This document shows, piece after piece, positions 12,145-23,332 of a stretch of DNA of 64,000 nt. The notes beneath the pieces were generated by a model. It saw nothing but the letters and a program-made list of their open reading frames with translations, made no database searches and was not told where the DNA came from. The stretch is from Anoplolepis gracilipes (lineage: Eukaryota > Arthropoda > Insecta > Hymenoptera > Formicidae), in assembly GCF_047496725.1 (NCBI RefSeq), contig NC_132975.1, positions 604,001-668,000 on the forward strand, given 5' to 3'. Each line of letters opens with the position of its first letter. Position 1 is the stretch's first letter. A program made the translations under genes and the position numbers.

Positions 12145-12147
12145 ATA

Positions 12148-12181
<34 letters not shown>
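12145..12181. repeat. (TA)n microsatellite
   Basis: An uninterrupted TA run just upstream of the second Penelope-like element. Confidence 0.85.
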
Positions 12182-12182
<1 letters not shown>

Positions 12183-12389
12183 TATTTAAATTAGGGTGTA
12201 TATTTTCATAAATTGCGGATTCAATGTGGACTTTCGTGGTATTATTTGTCAGAGTATTGTTTTGAATCTTATCATGCGAAGAAAGAATATACCCGGTTCG
12301 AGTTCTTTGACAAACATTAGTGACTTTGTGGTTATAATAACAAAAATAACGTATGGGTTTAATAATGTCATTAATCCTCTGTTTTGTTA

Positions 12390-14366
12390 ACATAAACTTA
12401 AACTTATTATCAAATCTTTTTATTTCTTTTTTAAAATATGAAAATAACGATATCCAATGTTTTCTACAGCTAGGAGGTAATTTTAGTCTTCCTTCTTCCA
12501 ATAAAACGTCATTAACGATTGAGCTGATAAAAAATGTCAAGAATAGCATTAACAAACTTCCTACAGATGAGAGATTACACATGAGGGGTTCTTCTAGAGA
12601 CATCATAAAAACTATTCCTTCTCACACATACCCAAAAAATGAAGCAAATAATTGGTTAATTAATAACATTCTGCTACAATACAATTTCTGAAAAACAATA
12701 ACAATGTAATTCTTACTAGAGCTGATAAGGGAAACGTGACAGTAGCCCTCGACAAAAATGATTATATCAACAAAGTAGAAACTTTACTTACAGACGAAAC
12801 GACATACACAACAGTGAAGAAAGATCCGACAAATAAATTAATCTCTAATCTTAAGGAACTATTAGTCAGATGGAAGAACTGCCGATACATCTCCAATTCC
12901 ACATATAAATCCCTATTATTCACAGATGGCACATTACCACGGGCTTATGGGTTGCCAAAAATTCATAAACCAAACACACCATACAGACTAATAGTATCTT
13001 CCATAAACAGCCCACTACACTCGTTAGCCGTTTTTTTACATAAGCATGGTTAATAATTTTCCGAAGCCTTCTAGTTTTGTGAAGAATAGCTATGACATTG
13101 TTAATAGGTTGAATAACACCCACATAGATGAAGATATGAAATTTATTTCGTTAGATGTGGCTTGACTTTTCACTAACATTCCTTTAAATCTGGCGCTTGA
13201 CAGCATTTCAAATAGATGACAATTTTTAAGCAATAACTGTGACTTTACCGAAGCAGAGTTTTTAAATGGGATCAGGATGATCTTAAACTGTACGTATTTT
13301 ACATTTAATAAAGTCACATATAGACAAACATTTGGAACTCCCATGGGCTCACCATTATCACCCATTATAGCTGACATAGTTATGCAAGACTTAGAGACGA
13401 AAGCTTTGAACGTTATATTTCAATCCCCAGTTTTATTTTAGATTTTTGGATGACATAATCATGGCTGTACCCTCTGACTCTATTCATTACACACTTAATA
13501 GTTTTAATTCACAACATGACAGATTACAATTCACTATAGAAATAGAGAAGAATAATAGAATTAATTTCCTTGACTTAACATTCATGACTGAAAACAATAT
13601 TTTAATATTTGATTGGTATCACAAACCCACATATCAGGAAGATATCTAAACTATTTCTCACACCACCCACTCCAAAAAAAAGGGTACAATTATTGGTTTA
13701 GTGGACAAAACAGTCTTTCTCTCAAATCCCAAATATCACAGCAAAAATTTCGATTTGATCATCAGAATCCTGTTAAACAACAATTATCCATTAAAACTAA
13801 TTTTTAATGTCATCCAGTCACGTTTAAATTCTATTATTAACAATAAGATTCTTATTAGTGACACACCAAATGCTGTGAAACCGGTTTATTTCACGATTCC
13901 ATATATACAGGGACTAACAGAAAAATTCAGGGGTATAACTAAAAATTTGAGAGTGAAACTCGCATATTATAGCATAAACAAATTAAATAAAATAATTAGA
14001 ACTCACAAAGACACCATTCCATCTGAATTAAAAACGAACGTCGTATACAAAATTAATTGCAATCAATGTGAGGCCTCATATGTTGGTCAAACATCCCGAA
14101 AGTTAAAAACTAGAATCACAGAGCATAAAAGACATATACACCATACTAACACAAACTCTGTAATTACTAATCATAGGAGGGATCTTAACCATGATTTTGA
14201 CTGGGATAATGTCAAAATATTTGATGAAGCTCCATATTATACTAAAAGGTTAATCTCTGAGATGCTATTTATCAAAAGACAAAAGAAAGGTCTAAATTTA
14301 CAAATTGATACGGATAATTTACCAGTTGTCTATCACGATATTGTTGGCACTCTTCCTAAAATTTAG
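12390..14366 (+). pseudogene. Penelope-like element 2: RT plus GIY-YIG endonuclease, broken
   Basis: Plus-strand pieces give the N-terminal LQLGGNFSLPSSNK (about 12460), then LTRADKGNVTVAL (12710), LPRAYGLPKIHKPNTPYRLI (12930), a core with GTPMGSPLSPIIADI (13330) and the catalytic LDDIIM box (about 13450; usually YVDDI). The last frame 13701-14366 holds the linker and GIY-YIG endonuclease (NVVYKINC, ASYVGQTSRKLKTRITEHK), ending LVVYHDIVG-like at 14366. Frame changes and stops occur near 12690, 13050, 13165, 13440 and 13650. Penelope elements copy RNA at nicked DNA ends. A hammerhead-like motif lies 410 bp downstream. Confidence 0.9.
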
Positions 14367-14776
14367 TGGTGGGAAAACATTACATATAAACATATAACTT
14401 GTAGTATACCTTGACATTTACGATCGAACTCCACAATACACGACTCAACAATTTGTTCACCAACCGTCACTAATATTGTTAAAGAGTGAGTGAGCTTCAT
14501 AACAGTTTTTGAACAGTGATCATCAATACATAATTTAATTAATTACATTAAAAACATCACCCATTCTTACAGATATCAACGAACATTGATATTCACACAC
14601 AGTATTATCAGATCAGTGGTTTCTTTTATTATTGACTATGTTCGTCTGTAATAAACATCTATCGGAATAGGTTCACACAACTAAGACAATAGCGTTTTAC
14701 ATTTATACTCATAACGCATTATTAAATATTCTCGTTTTAATTTATAAATTTTTATATTTGTGATTTAATTTTTGCC

Positions 14777-14815
14777 CTGATGAAGACTCAAAGATTGAGC
14801 TCGAAACGTACGCAT
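14777..14815 (+). ncRNA. hammerhead-like motif in Penelope 3' region (1)
   Basis: CTGATGA (14777-14783), then a hairpin with CTCAA/TTGAG, then CGAAACGT. This is the order of the hammerhead core (CUGANGA, stem II, GAAA). One extra base lies before the stem and one base bulges on the 3' side, and the cleavage-site UH is not clear, so catalysis is doubtful. Penelope-like elements are known to carry hammerhead motifs. Confidence 0.5.
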
Positions 14816-15330
14816 CCAAATAATTATATAATTGAATTGTAATTTCTTGTTAACATTTGTTGGTTTAATATCTTCGTATGAGTAGAGTTACGTAAATGCG
14901 ATATAAAGATTCTCTTAACAATTGTAAATTTTGATATGAGGATTGATTTGCGTTATGATAATGCGATATAGAACACCGCTATTAGTAATTTTATTGAAGA
15001 TTATGCGACATATGTATTAATTATTGTCATTTCTGATATTATCTATAATACACCTTATTTTGTTTTAATTATTATATGATTGTTTAATTAATACCTAACT
15101 CGTTTAACACGACTTAATTTTTGCTCTCTATTGCCGTTTTTAACTTATTTAATCATTTTAATAATTTATTTATAAAAAATTATTCAATTTATTTCACGTT
15201 TGTTGTCATTTTAATTTCTTATTAATACATTATAATTATTTTTGAACCTATAAAATATATAAATAAAAATTTTATATTTTTATGGGGACAATCGTGGCAG
15301 ATAACATCATGACATTCCATTTCCAGATTT
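14816..15330. other. AT-rich sequence, no gene seen
   Basis: Follows the Penelope 3' region and precedes the large palindrome. Short AT words only. Confidence 0.4.
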
Positions 15331-15447
15331 GCACGTTTATTAGAAAAAAAAATATTTACAAGGTTGTGCGATAATACGCTAATACAAGAGTTATATATTC
15401 GATCAAACTGAAACATAAATATTATAATAAAGATCACTAAGATCTGT

Positions 15448-15505
15448 AGGGGCATTGCTGTGATGCAGGCTTCTCACCGTACGGACTCGGGTTCAAATCC
15501 AAGTA
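15448..15505 (+). tRNA. tRNA-like sequence in left palindrome arm (pseudo-tRNA or SINE head)
   Basis: GGGGCATTGCTGTG is followed by ACGGACTCGGGTTCAAATCC. The last part fits a Pol III B box (GGTTCAAATCC at 15490-15500) and a T-arm. No convincing anticodon stem can be drawn, so this is not a functional tRNA by eye. The other arm holds the same segment inverted. Confidence 0.45.
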
Positions 15506-17324
15506 AGACGGTAATTTTTTTTGTAAAAGGTGTCCGCATCACCCGCACCAGCCGGATACGTTCTCACACTGCCTGCGTTTAACATTCCCAAATGGATCAT
15601 ATTTTTTGCATTTTTTTTTTAATTAGGAGAATTTTCAAAAATCATTTAATTTGTGAAATTAAATACCGCACTAATATTTTTATAATAATACGCTAGTAAT
15701 GATGAAATATATATGTACATCTTTATCTTTATATAAAAAGTTTACAACTTTTTATTTATATCAACATATATAAAAGTAAAATGAGCAAAATAAATACCGA
15801 ATTTATTAGTTTTGCTATACTAATAACATGTCTACACATGTACCTCCATTTTAATACAAATTTACAATTGTATGTATTATTATATATATATACAATTGTG
15901 TGTGTGTGTGTGTAAAGTTGATAATTTTATATGAAGATATATAGATATACACACGTTATTAGCATACTAATTAACAAGATTAGTTGGATATTCAAGTTAT
16001 TATATTTATCTTTGACACATTGATATAAACAAAAAGTTGTGCATTTTATATGAGGATAAAGTTATATGTGTGCACATCGAATTCGTGTATTATTACATTA
16101 GTTCGATGTTCAACTTGTAAATTTATTATCTTACATAAAGATTTAATTAATATGTTTGGTTTTATGAACCGATTGGCAAACAGATTTATTATCGTAAAAA
16201 CATACATGTAAAATTAATCGCGCACCCTAATGGAATTTAAACAATTTGAAATTTTGATTTATAAATTATACAACATGAAAAATCGTAGTTTTATATATAA
16301 TTCGGTGAGCGAGGGATAGTGACAGATTACTAATTTAAATGTTACAATCCATATGGTAATCTATACAACTTCAAATAAATGTAAATGTTAGAATCCTATT
16401 ATAAAATATTATATTATAAAGTATTATAAAATATTTGTAGTAATTAATAAGTAATAGATTTGTTGAAAGAATTTAATGAAGTTGTATAGATTAACATATG
16501 GTAACATTTAAATTAGTAATCTGTCACTATCCCTCGCTCACCGAGTTATATATAAAACTACGATTTTTCATGTTGTATAATTTATAAATCAAAATTTCAA
16601 ATTATTTAAATTCCATTAGGGTCCGCGATTAATTTTACATGTATGTTTTTACAATAATAAATCTGTTTACCAATCGGTTCATAAAACTAAACATATTAAT
16701 TAAATCTTTATGTAAGATAATAAATGTACAAGTTGAACATCGAACTAATATAATAATACACATTGAATTCGATGTGCACACATATAGCTTTATCCTCATA
16801 TAAAATGCAACTTTTGGTTTATATCAATGTGTCAAAGATAAATATAATAACTTGAATACCGAACTAATCTTGTTAATTAGTATGCTAATAACGTGTGTAT
16901 ATCTATATATCTTCATATAAAATTATCAACTTTACACACACACAATTGTAATACACACAATTGTAAATTTGTATAAAAATGGAGGTACATGTGTAAACAT
17001 GTTATTAGTATAGCAAAATTAATAAATTCGGTATTTATTTTGCTCATTTTCCTTTTATATATGTCGATATAAATAAAAAGTTGTAAACTTTTTATATAAA
17101 GATAAAGATGTACATATATATTTCACCATTATTAGCGTATTATTATAAAAAAATTAATGCGGTATTTAATTTCACAAATTAAATGATTTTTGAAAGTTGT
17201 CCTAATTAAAAAAAAAATGCAAAAGATACAATCCATTTGGGAATGCTAAACGCAGGCAGTGCGAGAACGTATCCGGCTAGTGCGGGCGATGCGGACACCT
17301 TTTACGAAAAAGTCACCGTCTTAT

Positions 17325-17380
17325 TCGGATTTGAACCCGAGTCCGTACGGTGAGAAGCCTCTACCACAGCAATGCCCCTA
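17325..17380 (-). tRNA. tRNA-like sequence in right palindrome arm
   Basis: Minus-strand copy of the segment at 15448-15505. It is slightly closer to a tRNA here (GCTGTGGTAGAGG as A box; T-arm TCGG/CCGA around GTTCAAAT). A proper anticodon stem is lacking. Confidence 0.45.
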
Positions 17381-17621
17381 CAGATCTTAGTAATCTTTAT
17401 TATAGTATTTATGTTTCAGTTTGATCGAATATATAACTCTTGTATTAGCGTCGCACAATCTTGTAAATATTTTTTTTCAAACGAGAATTTTTTTGTGTAG
17501 TACTTAATTAGAAACAAGTTCTGTTAAAGCGAGAGAACGCGCTTCTCAAGCATTCGTCTAAAAAAAAATGTTGAAGATTTGCCAGCATTTCTGAAGACGT
17601 TGCAATGAAGCATTATCGAAG

Positions 17622-17697
17622 CGTTCCAATGGCTCGGTTGGTAGTGTTCTTCCTTTGTAACCGCGAGATCCCTGGATCGAATCTCGCCGTGTGTAAC
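17622..17697 (+). tRNA. second tRNA-like sequence (pseudo-tRNA)
   Basis: A box TGGCTCGGTTGG at 17630-17641 and B box GGATCGAATCT at 17674-17684 have tRNA spacing. The anticodon region (ctttgtaa) has the look of TGT but the stem does not pair well, and the acceptor ends match poorly. Unrelated in sequence to the palindrome's tRNA-like segment. Confidence 0.45.
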
Positions 17698-17699
17698 TA

Positions 17700-18200
17700 T
17701 TTTTTTTCTTTTATTTTTGTGTAATTTATTTTTTTTTGTTCCTAGGAATATTTTATAACATTAATAAGTAAATATTACAGTTTTTTTTAATAATTGACAT
17801 TTTATTTTTAACATTTTGTTCCATATTAAAAAAAAATTCGAATGCTTTCTGTCAAAAATATAATATAAGGAAATGTTTAATATACGAGAAATATATTACT
17901 ACTAATAAAATAAATAAGTATATTTACAATAATATTTTTTTTTCGTTTTTGAAAAAAAAAATTAATTGAATTTGATTTATTTTGTCTCTTTTTTTTGAAT
18001 AATTGAAATTTTTCGCAAAAATACCTTTTGTGTTATTACACTATTTTTTATTATTATTTATGTGCACACTCTCGCACGCGGATAAATAATCGTGAAACAG
18101 TTACTATATTTGAAAAATAAAAGTACAGTCTTTTGTTTATCTAATATTAAAATAAAAATTTATTTAATATATATTATATATATATATTATAGTAGTTAGT
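17700..18200. other. AT-rich sequence, no gene seen
   Basis: Long T and A runs and a short TA run at 18170-18190. It could hold the promoter of the Mutator-like gene, but no element is recognisable. Confidence 0.4.
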
Positions 18201-18203
18201 GCC

Positions 18204-18660
18204 AGAGGCGATCTATTCGTGTGCTGGATGAAAAAATATTTTATATCAGATGTGGTTTGCATGAACACTCTGAAACTATTTATCCCAGAGGCGATTTCCA
18301 TGTGCTGGGTATTTAAAAATTATTTATCCCAGAGGCGATCTATTCGTGTGCTGGATGAAAAAATATTTTATATCAGATGTGCTTTGCATGAACACTCTGA
18401 AACTATTTATCCCAGAGGCGATTTCCGTGTGCTGGGTATTTAAAAATTATTTACTCCAGAGGCGATCTATTCGTGTGCTGGATGAAAAAATATTTTATAT
18501 CAGATGTGCTTTGCATGAACACTCTGAAACTATTTATTCCAGAGGCGATTTCCGTGTGCTGGGTATTTAAAAATTATTTATCCCAGAGGCGATCTATTCG
18601 TGTGCTGGTTGAAAAATATTGTATATTAAATGCGGTTTGCATGAGAATTACAGTTTTTTC
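18204..18660. repeat. 127-bp tandem repeat, about 3.6 copies
   Basis: Units begin with agaggcgatctattc at 18204, 18331, 18458 and 18585, exactly 127 bp apart and nearly identical; the last is incomplete and more diverged. Each unit contains two related halves (cagaggcgat..gtgtgctgg twice). 127 is not a multiple of three, so the open frames through it are not coding. It lies immediately upstream of the Mutator-like coding exon. Confidence 0.95.
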
Positions 18661-18825
18661 AAAATGTTGAAAACGCATTTGTTATAAAAATATATAATTA
18701 TTAATTTTTAGTACCAATTAGATAAATATTTGTAAACGAAAGACTGTGCATTTATTTTTCGAATAATAATGATAAAATAAATCTTTTCGTATCAACTTTT
18801 CATAATATTAATTTATTTTTTGCAG

Positions 18826-20415
18826 GCGACAATTATTGAAGCTAATAAAGACCGAAGATGACTCCAAGAGCATTAACATTAGTACGGATACTATCGACGG
18901 ATCCATCGATTTTCGTAAATCGACAGAATCACTTTCTGATGTGACGGATTCGAACGTTAGTACCCAGACAATACAGTGCCTGGAGTCAACCTCACATACA
19001 GGTATGTGTAATGAAAATGTCGATCATTGCGAAGATAACTATTTTGTTATCGATAATGGCTCTCTGGATATAAATCATATCCAGGAAAGCATGCCTGAAG
19101 ACCGTCGCATTGTCGATATTTCTTTCATGTGGAATGAAATCCACAGAACATTCAATAATCATGCGCGAGGTATAGAATGCCAATTTAAAGATTGGAAACT
19201 CATAAATTCTCGTCGCATTGGGTTCATGACGCAATTGTTTTTCAAGTGCCAAATGTGCAATTATAAAGCCAACATTTGGTCAGAACCCAGAAAATCGGAA
19301 ACATTGGACATTAATACAGCTGTTGTAGCAGGCACTGTTACAATGGGAATTGGTTATGCCCAGCTTGAAGAGCTGTGTGCAGCCATAAATGTTCCTTGCA
19401 TGTCCGAAACAACTTACGTCAAATACAGAGAGAATGTGGTTGACGATTTTCAAAAGACAGCCATTGAAAATATGAAAATGGCTGCCGAAGTTGAAAAGCA
19501 GCTCGCTCTGGAAAAAAACGAAGTTATAAACGGTATTCCGTATATAACAGTCGTGACGGATGGTAGTTGGATGAAGAGATCGTACGGTACCGCCTACGAC
19601 TCTTTCCGGTATTGGAGCCATAATTGGTTACTGCACGGGAAAGATTCTCTTCGTCGGTATCCGCAATAAGTACTGCACATTATGTGATGTAGCAGAGCGT
19701 AAAGGTATTGAGCCAAGAGCTCACAAATGCTACAAAAACTTTGATCGCAACGCAAGCTCCACAAGTATGGAAAGCGATGCGATCGTGGAAGGTTTCAAAT
19801 GTAGCCTCGAAATGCATGGACTGATTTACAAAACTGTTGTTGCCGATGGTGACAGTAGTGTATATCAGGCCATTGTTGATAACAGACCATACAGTGAACA
19901 TAATGTGATAGTAAAAAAAATAGAATGTATTAATCACTTGCTTCGCAATTTATGTAAAAAGCTGAAAGCTGTGGCAGAGACGACTCAGTCAAAAACCATG
20001 CAGGAGACGGCATTTTGTAAAATTACGAAATGTTGTAAAACACAATATTTTAAATATGCGTAAAGAAATAGAAAAGGCCGCCGAGCTACGGAGAAAAGAG
20101 GAAAAACACCTCAACATCATAAGGCTATGGAATTACAAAAAGATATATTGAACATTCCTAGCCATGTTTTTGGTGCATGGAACATAAGCGATGCGAAGCA
20201 CGCGGTCATATATGCAAAGAGAATGGTAATGAAACAATAAATTATGACCATTTTTAGAAAAATACGATCTGTATAAAAAAATAGAAGGTGCCATCAAATA
20301 TCTCAGTGGTTATTCCGACAGTTTGTTGCTAAATTTAACCAATAATCCTGCAGAATCATTCAATTCGATAATCTGTAAAGAAATAGGTGGAAAGCGTATT
20401 ATGTTTGGTAAATGA
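18826..20415 (+). pseudogene. Mutator-like transposase, degraded
   Basis: The coding exon seems to start after the acceptor tttgcag at 18819-18825 (frame R-Q-L-L-K-L-I-K-T-E), so an upstream exon is missing or unrecognised. The first frame (to 19669) has FFKCQMC and then VVTDGSWMKRSYG, where the first catalytic Asp sits (about 19559). A frameshift near 19603 moves the sequence to the next frame (YCTLCDVAERKG, then VVADGDSSVYQ with the second Asp at about 19843). Further frameshifts fall near 20030-20270. The third acidic residue is the Glu of NNPAESFNS (about 20350), followed by a TGA at 20413-20415. I recognise this as the insect Mutator-like transposase type that is joined to a YqaJ domain. 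Confidence 0.75.
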
Positions 20416-22212
20416 GGCTCTTACAATGCAAGAGTTGCGGGAGCAGTAGTTCAATACAATGCGCAACAAGTCCTTACACAATTGCATCAAAGCATGTGTA
20501 AAACTGTTCCGCCTATTATCGAGAATCTGGAAAAACGACGACAAATAAAAGTTGCAAAAACCAGAGAATCTCGACAAACACAGGGAAGGCAGACAAAATT
20601 AAAACAAGAGTCAGGAACAGATCGTTATTACGGTCCGCAATCGCAAAAACCGGATCTTCCATCCGATATGTTCGAACAACTTCGACAAAATAATTTAGAA
20701 AAGTTGTCCGAAAATGGAAAAAATTGGCAAAAAATTGAACTTGAAACCAGAGACCAAAATAAGTCCGAATTATGGTTGTCATTAAGACGTGAAATGTTAA
20801 CGGCATCTAATTTTGGAACCGTATGTCGCATGAGACCGACAACGTCTTGTGCTGCGACTGTCAAAAATATTTTATATCCTCCATCTATTGATAATGCGGC
20901 TATGAAATATGGTCGCGATAAAGAGGAAATAGCAAGGAAAGAACTGGCGATAAAATTAAATAAAGAGATAAAACGTTGCGGATTATTTATCGATACTAAT
21001 AATCCATTCTTGGGTGCGTCTCCTGACGGACTTATTGAAGCAAATGGTCTTGTGGAAATTAAATGTCCTTTGTCGGCTGAACATTTAACAGCAGAAAAAG
21101 CCATAGAGACATTGCCTTCTTTAAAAGCCATTTTTGATAAAAAAGATCCTAATAAAATGAATCGGAATCATCGATATTTTTATCAAGTTCAAGGTCAATT
21201 AAATATAACACAGCAAGAATATTGCATTTTTACTGTTTGGACGCCGAAAAGTATTAAAATAGTGCAGATTAGTACAGACAATACGTTCTGGAAAAATCAA
21301 ATGCTGCCTTTTTTAACACGCTTTTATCACGAATGCATGCTTCCAGAAATATTAGATAGTCGCTATAATAGGCATATGCCAATCAGAGATCCAAATTATA
21401 TCACAGAAGCTAAAGTAGAACCAGCTAAACAATTAATTAATCGAAAATCTGTTCGGCAAAATATTATAGAAAACGAAAATTTCCAAGAAAAAAAAAGATT
21501 TAAAACTAATATTTTGCCCACAGAAGTAGCAATTACTGCTACTACTACTACTGCTGCTGCTGCTACTGGTGCTACTGCTTTGGATGCAGGTCAAGATGAT
21601 GATTGTATCATAGTTAATTATTCAAATCACAAACGTGATATAATTAAAGATGATTTAGCAAGACATAAAAAAATTTTAAATGCGATTGCTCCTCTCTTTG
21701 TTATAATGAATAATATCTTGCCTATCAATAGCAAAATAAACGATGAATCATTAGATCGTTTTTTGCGTATCGTTAGAGAAACTTCAGATTATGAAACACA
21801 AAGTGTGCAATATCTGGAGTTCCCTCATATGATTGCAGCCAGTCAGAGTAAAAAAAGCTTACAAATCATTGAAGGCAATTGTAGTGATCACTGGAGATGT
21901 ATTTTCTTTGATGGCATCAAACTTCACGTATATGACAGTCTACCTGGCTGTATATACGACAAGTTGGTAGCTAAAGAGAAAAACTATATACATCTACGTT
22001 ATCCTACAATAAATAAAAGTGATATTATTTTTGAAAAAGTTAAAACACAACCTGATGGCATAAGTTGTGGAATTTATGCTGCAGCTTTTACCACAACTAT
22101 AGCCTTAGGAGGCAATCCTTGTGAAGAAAGTTACTCGAACAATGTTAAATGTATGAGAGAGCATCTTTTTAACATTATAGAAAGCAATAAACTGCTGCCT
22201 TTTCCTAAATGA
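20416..22212 (+). CDS. transposon protein with YqaJ-type nuclease and Ulp1-type (C48) protease domains
   Basis: An open frame of 598 codons starts right after the TGA at 20413 (first ATG at 20482, giving 576 aa). It begins with the tail of the transposase. Counted from the ATG, residues about 90-260 form a YqaJ/lambda-exonuclease-like fold. ARKEL supplies an acidic residue, GASPDGLI the Asp, LVEIKCP the Glu-x-Lys and YQVQGQL the Gln. Residues about 390-576 look like a Ulp1/SENP cysteine protease with the His of DHWRCIFFDG, the Asp of VYDSLPG and the Gln and Cys of QPDGISCGIYAAA. A low-complexity Thr/Ala run separates the domains. Such proteins would process DNA ends and cleave SUMO-like tags; the roles here are inferred. 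The absence of lesions contrasts with the broken transposase just upstream. Confidence 0.75.
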   Translation, partial: GSYNARVAGAVVQYNAQQVLTQLHQSMCKTVPPIIENLEKRRQIKVAKTRESRQTQGRQTKLKQESGTDRYYGPQSQKPDLPSDMFEQLRQNNLEKLSENGKNWQKIELETRDQNKSELWLSLRREMLTASNFGTVCRMRPTTSCAATVKNILYPPSIDNAAMKYGRDKEEIARKELAIKLNKEIKRCGLFIDTNNPFLGASPDGLIEANGLVEIKCPLSAEHLTAEKAIETLPSLKAIFDKKDPNKMNRNHRYFYQVQGQLNITQQEYCIFTVWTPKSIKIVQISTDNTFWKNQMLPFLTRFYHECMLPEILDSRYNRHMPIRDPNYITEAKVEPAKQLINRKSVRQNIIENENFQEKKRFKTNILPTEVAITATTTTAAAATGATALDAGQDDDCIIVNYSNHKRDIIKDDLARHKKILNAIAPLFVIMNNILPINSKINDESLDRFLRIVRETSDYETQSVQYLEFPHMIAASQSKKSLQIIEGNCSDHWRCIFFDGIKLHVYDSLPGCIYDKLVAKEKNYIHLRYPTINKSDIIFEKVKTQPDGISCGIYAAAFTTTIALGGNPCEESYSNNVKCMREHLFNIIESNKLLPFPK

Positions 22213-22526
22213 TTTATCATTATCTTGCAGAAACTCTGCAGAAAAAGATGCCTCAATCTTGTTCATGAATTAAAATCGGAGAGACGTAAATATAAATAAA
22301 ATATTTTGGTTGCGTTCTCACGGGAATGGGCGATGGAGGGGCCCATTCTATATTTTCAATATTCAAAACATTTCACATTTTTGCTGATTTATCGTCTTTT
22401 ATACGTTTATCTAAACGTATACATAACAGTAAAATAGATGTTTCTGCTTTATCCGCTTTTATATATTTGAACACAATATTTCTTATATTAATTATTTGCT
22501 TTTAAAGAATAAAGTGTGACTATATA
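22213..22526. other. 3' flank of the YqaJ/Ulp1 frame, no gene seen
   Basis: Contains aataaaatatttt near 22295, a possible poly(A) signal about 85 bp past the stop, and a GC-rich patch (gggcgatggaggggccc) near 22327. Confidence 0.4.
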
Positions 22527-22676
22527 CCTAGTAAACACAAAACAACAGTAATATAACATTGTTATAATTTTTCACTCAACAATATAAATGTTATATACAA
22601 AGCATGTTATATTGCAATTACATTGTTGAGTGGGAAATTATAACATTGATGTTACTATTGTTTTGTGTTTACTGGG
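22527..22676. repeat. 150-bp foldback MITE
   Basis: Ends CCTAGTAAACACAAAACAA and TTGTTTTGTGTTTACTGGG are reverse complements, and pairing extends over about 60 bp per arm (ataacattgttataatt inside). Flanked by TA-rich sequence. Confidence 0.85.
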
Positions 22677-22689
22677 TGTATATGTGTGT

Positions 22690-22692
22690 GTG

Positions 22693-22741
<49 letters not shown>
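22690..22741. repeat. (TA)n microsatellite
   Basis: TA run following TGTG dinucleotides. Confidence 0.9.
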
Positions 22742-22754
<13 letters not shown>

Positions 22755-22939
22755 TATAGTTAAACTTCGTTCTTCTTAGAAAAGCATATAACTAATATAA
22801 GTAATATTGCGAAATTGCGTTGAAATATATAAAGACAGAAAAATGCTATAAAGGCAGATACACATCTATTTTTCTATTATTTATTCATTGAGATATGTTT
22901 AAATAAACATGTATAAGACGATAGAGTAAAAATGTTAAA

Positions 22940-23118
22940 TGTTATCTGATTATTGAAAACAATAGCAGAAATCGTTATTACATGTATAAAGATTTAGTCG
23001 ATAACGATGGAATTGAAATTATCAGTATTATCGATTCAGTCGGTATTACCGATAATTTTAGTTCCGCTTAAATGAGGACGCTATCCCGTCGAAGTTCGAC
23101 ATTCACTGTTGGATCCCT
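22940..23118. repeat. right end of a TTAA-flanked MITE family
   Basis: The sequence ends cgtcgaagttcg..ggatccc, then TTAA at 23119-23122. It parallels 40960-41088 (tattaccgataattttagttccgct, cgtcggagttcg, gggatcccc). It is the counterpart of the left end at 10984. Confidence 0.6.
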
Positions 23119-23122
23119 TTAA

Positions 23123-23332
23123 TAGCTCTTACATTTATAAACGTACAGAAGATGGACCTTTCATCCAAAGTAGTATCATTTTGTCATAACTCCTAAACAG
23201 ATCAAATGTATATAATCGAACGGAGTGTTAGTTATAGATAAAAAATTGCGAACATTATTTAAAATAGAAACACTAATTTGAAAATCTTTATAGGCATTCA
23301 TCGCAAATAACTCATCTGTTCTTAAAGTATTG
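23123..23332. other. no gene seen
   Basis: AT-rich unique-looking sequence between the TTAA-type end and the inverted repeat arm. Confidence 0.35.

Larger units (their letters stand above)
15333..17483. repeat. 2.15-kb palindrome with ~1-kb arms
   Basis: The left arm (about 15333-16380) and right arm (about 16478-17483) are reverse complements along their whole length. Landmarks are the GGGGCATTGCTGTG block (15449/17380), GGTGTCCGCATC (15528/17296), the cacatcgaattc region (16072/16775) and the agcgagggatagtgacag block (16308/16538). A spacer of about 100 bp separates the arms. Mismatches are scattered, so the arms are close but not identical. Neither arm carries a protein-coding frame; each carries a tRNA-like segment near its outer end. 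Confidence 0.93.

Noticed and set aside
12151..12606. Minus-strand frame of 151 codons
   Set aside because: It is antisense to the N-terminal part of Penelope element 2, which has family motifs on the plus strand.
15448..17697. Functional tRNA genes
   Set aside because: B boxes fit, but anticodon and acceptor stems do not pair; kept only as tRNA-like.
18204..18660. CRISPR array
   Set aside because: Units are contiguous and homogeneous, with no spacers, and the genome is eukaryotic.
18219..18670. Three similar 65-74 codon frames starting MCWMKKYF
   Set aside because: They follow a 127-bp tandem repeat whose period is not a multiple of three; the repetition explains them.
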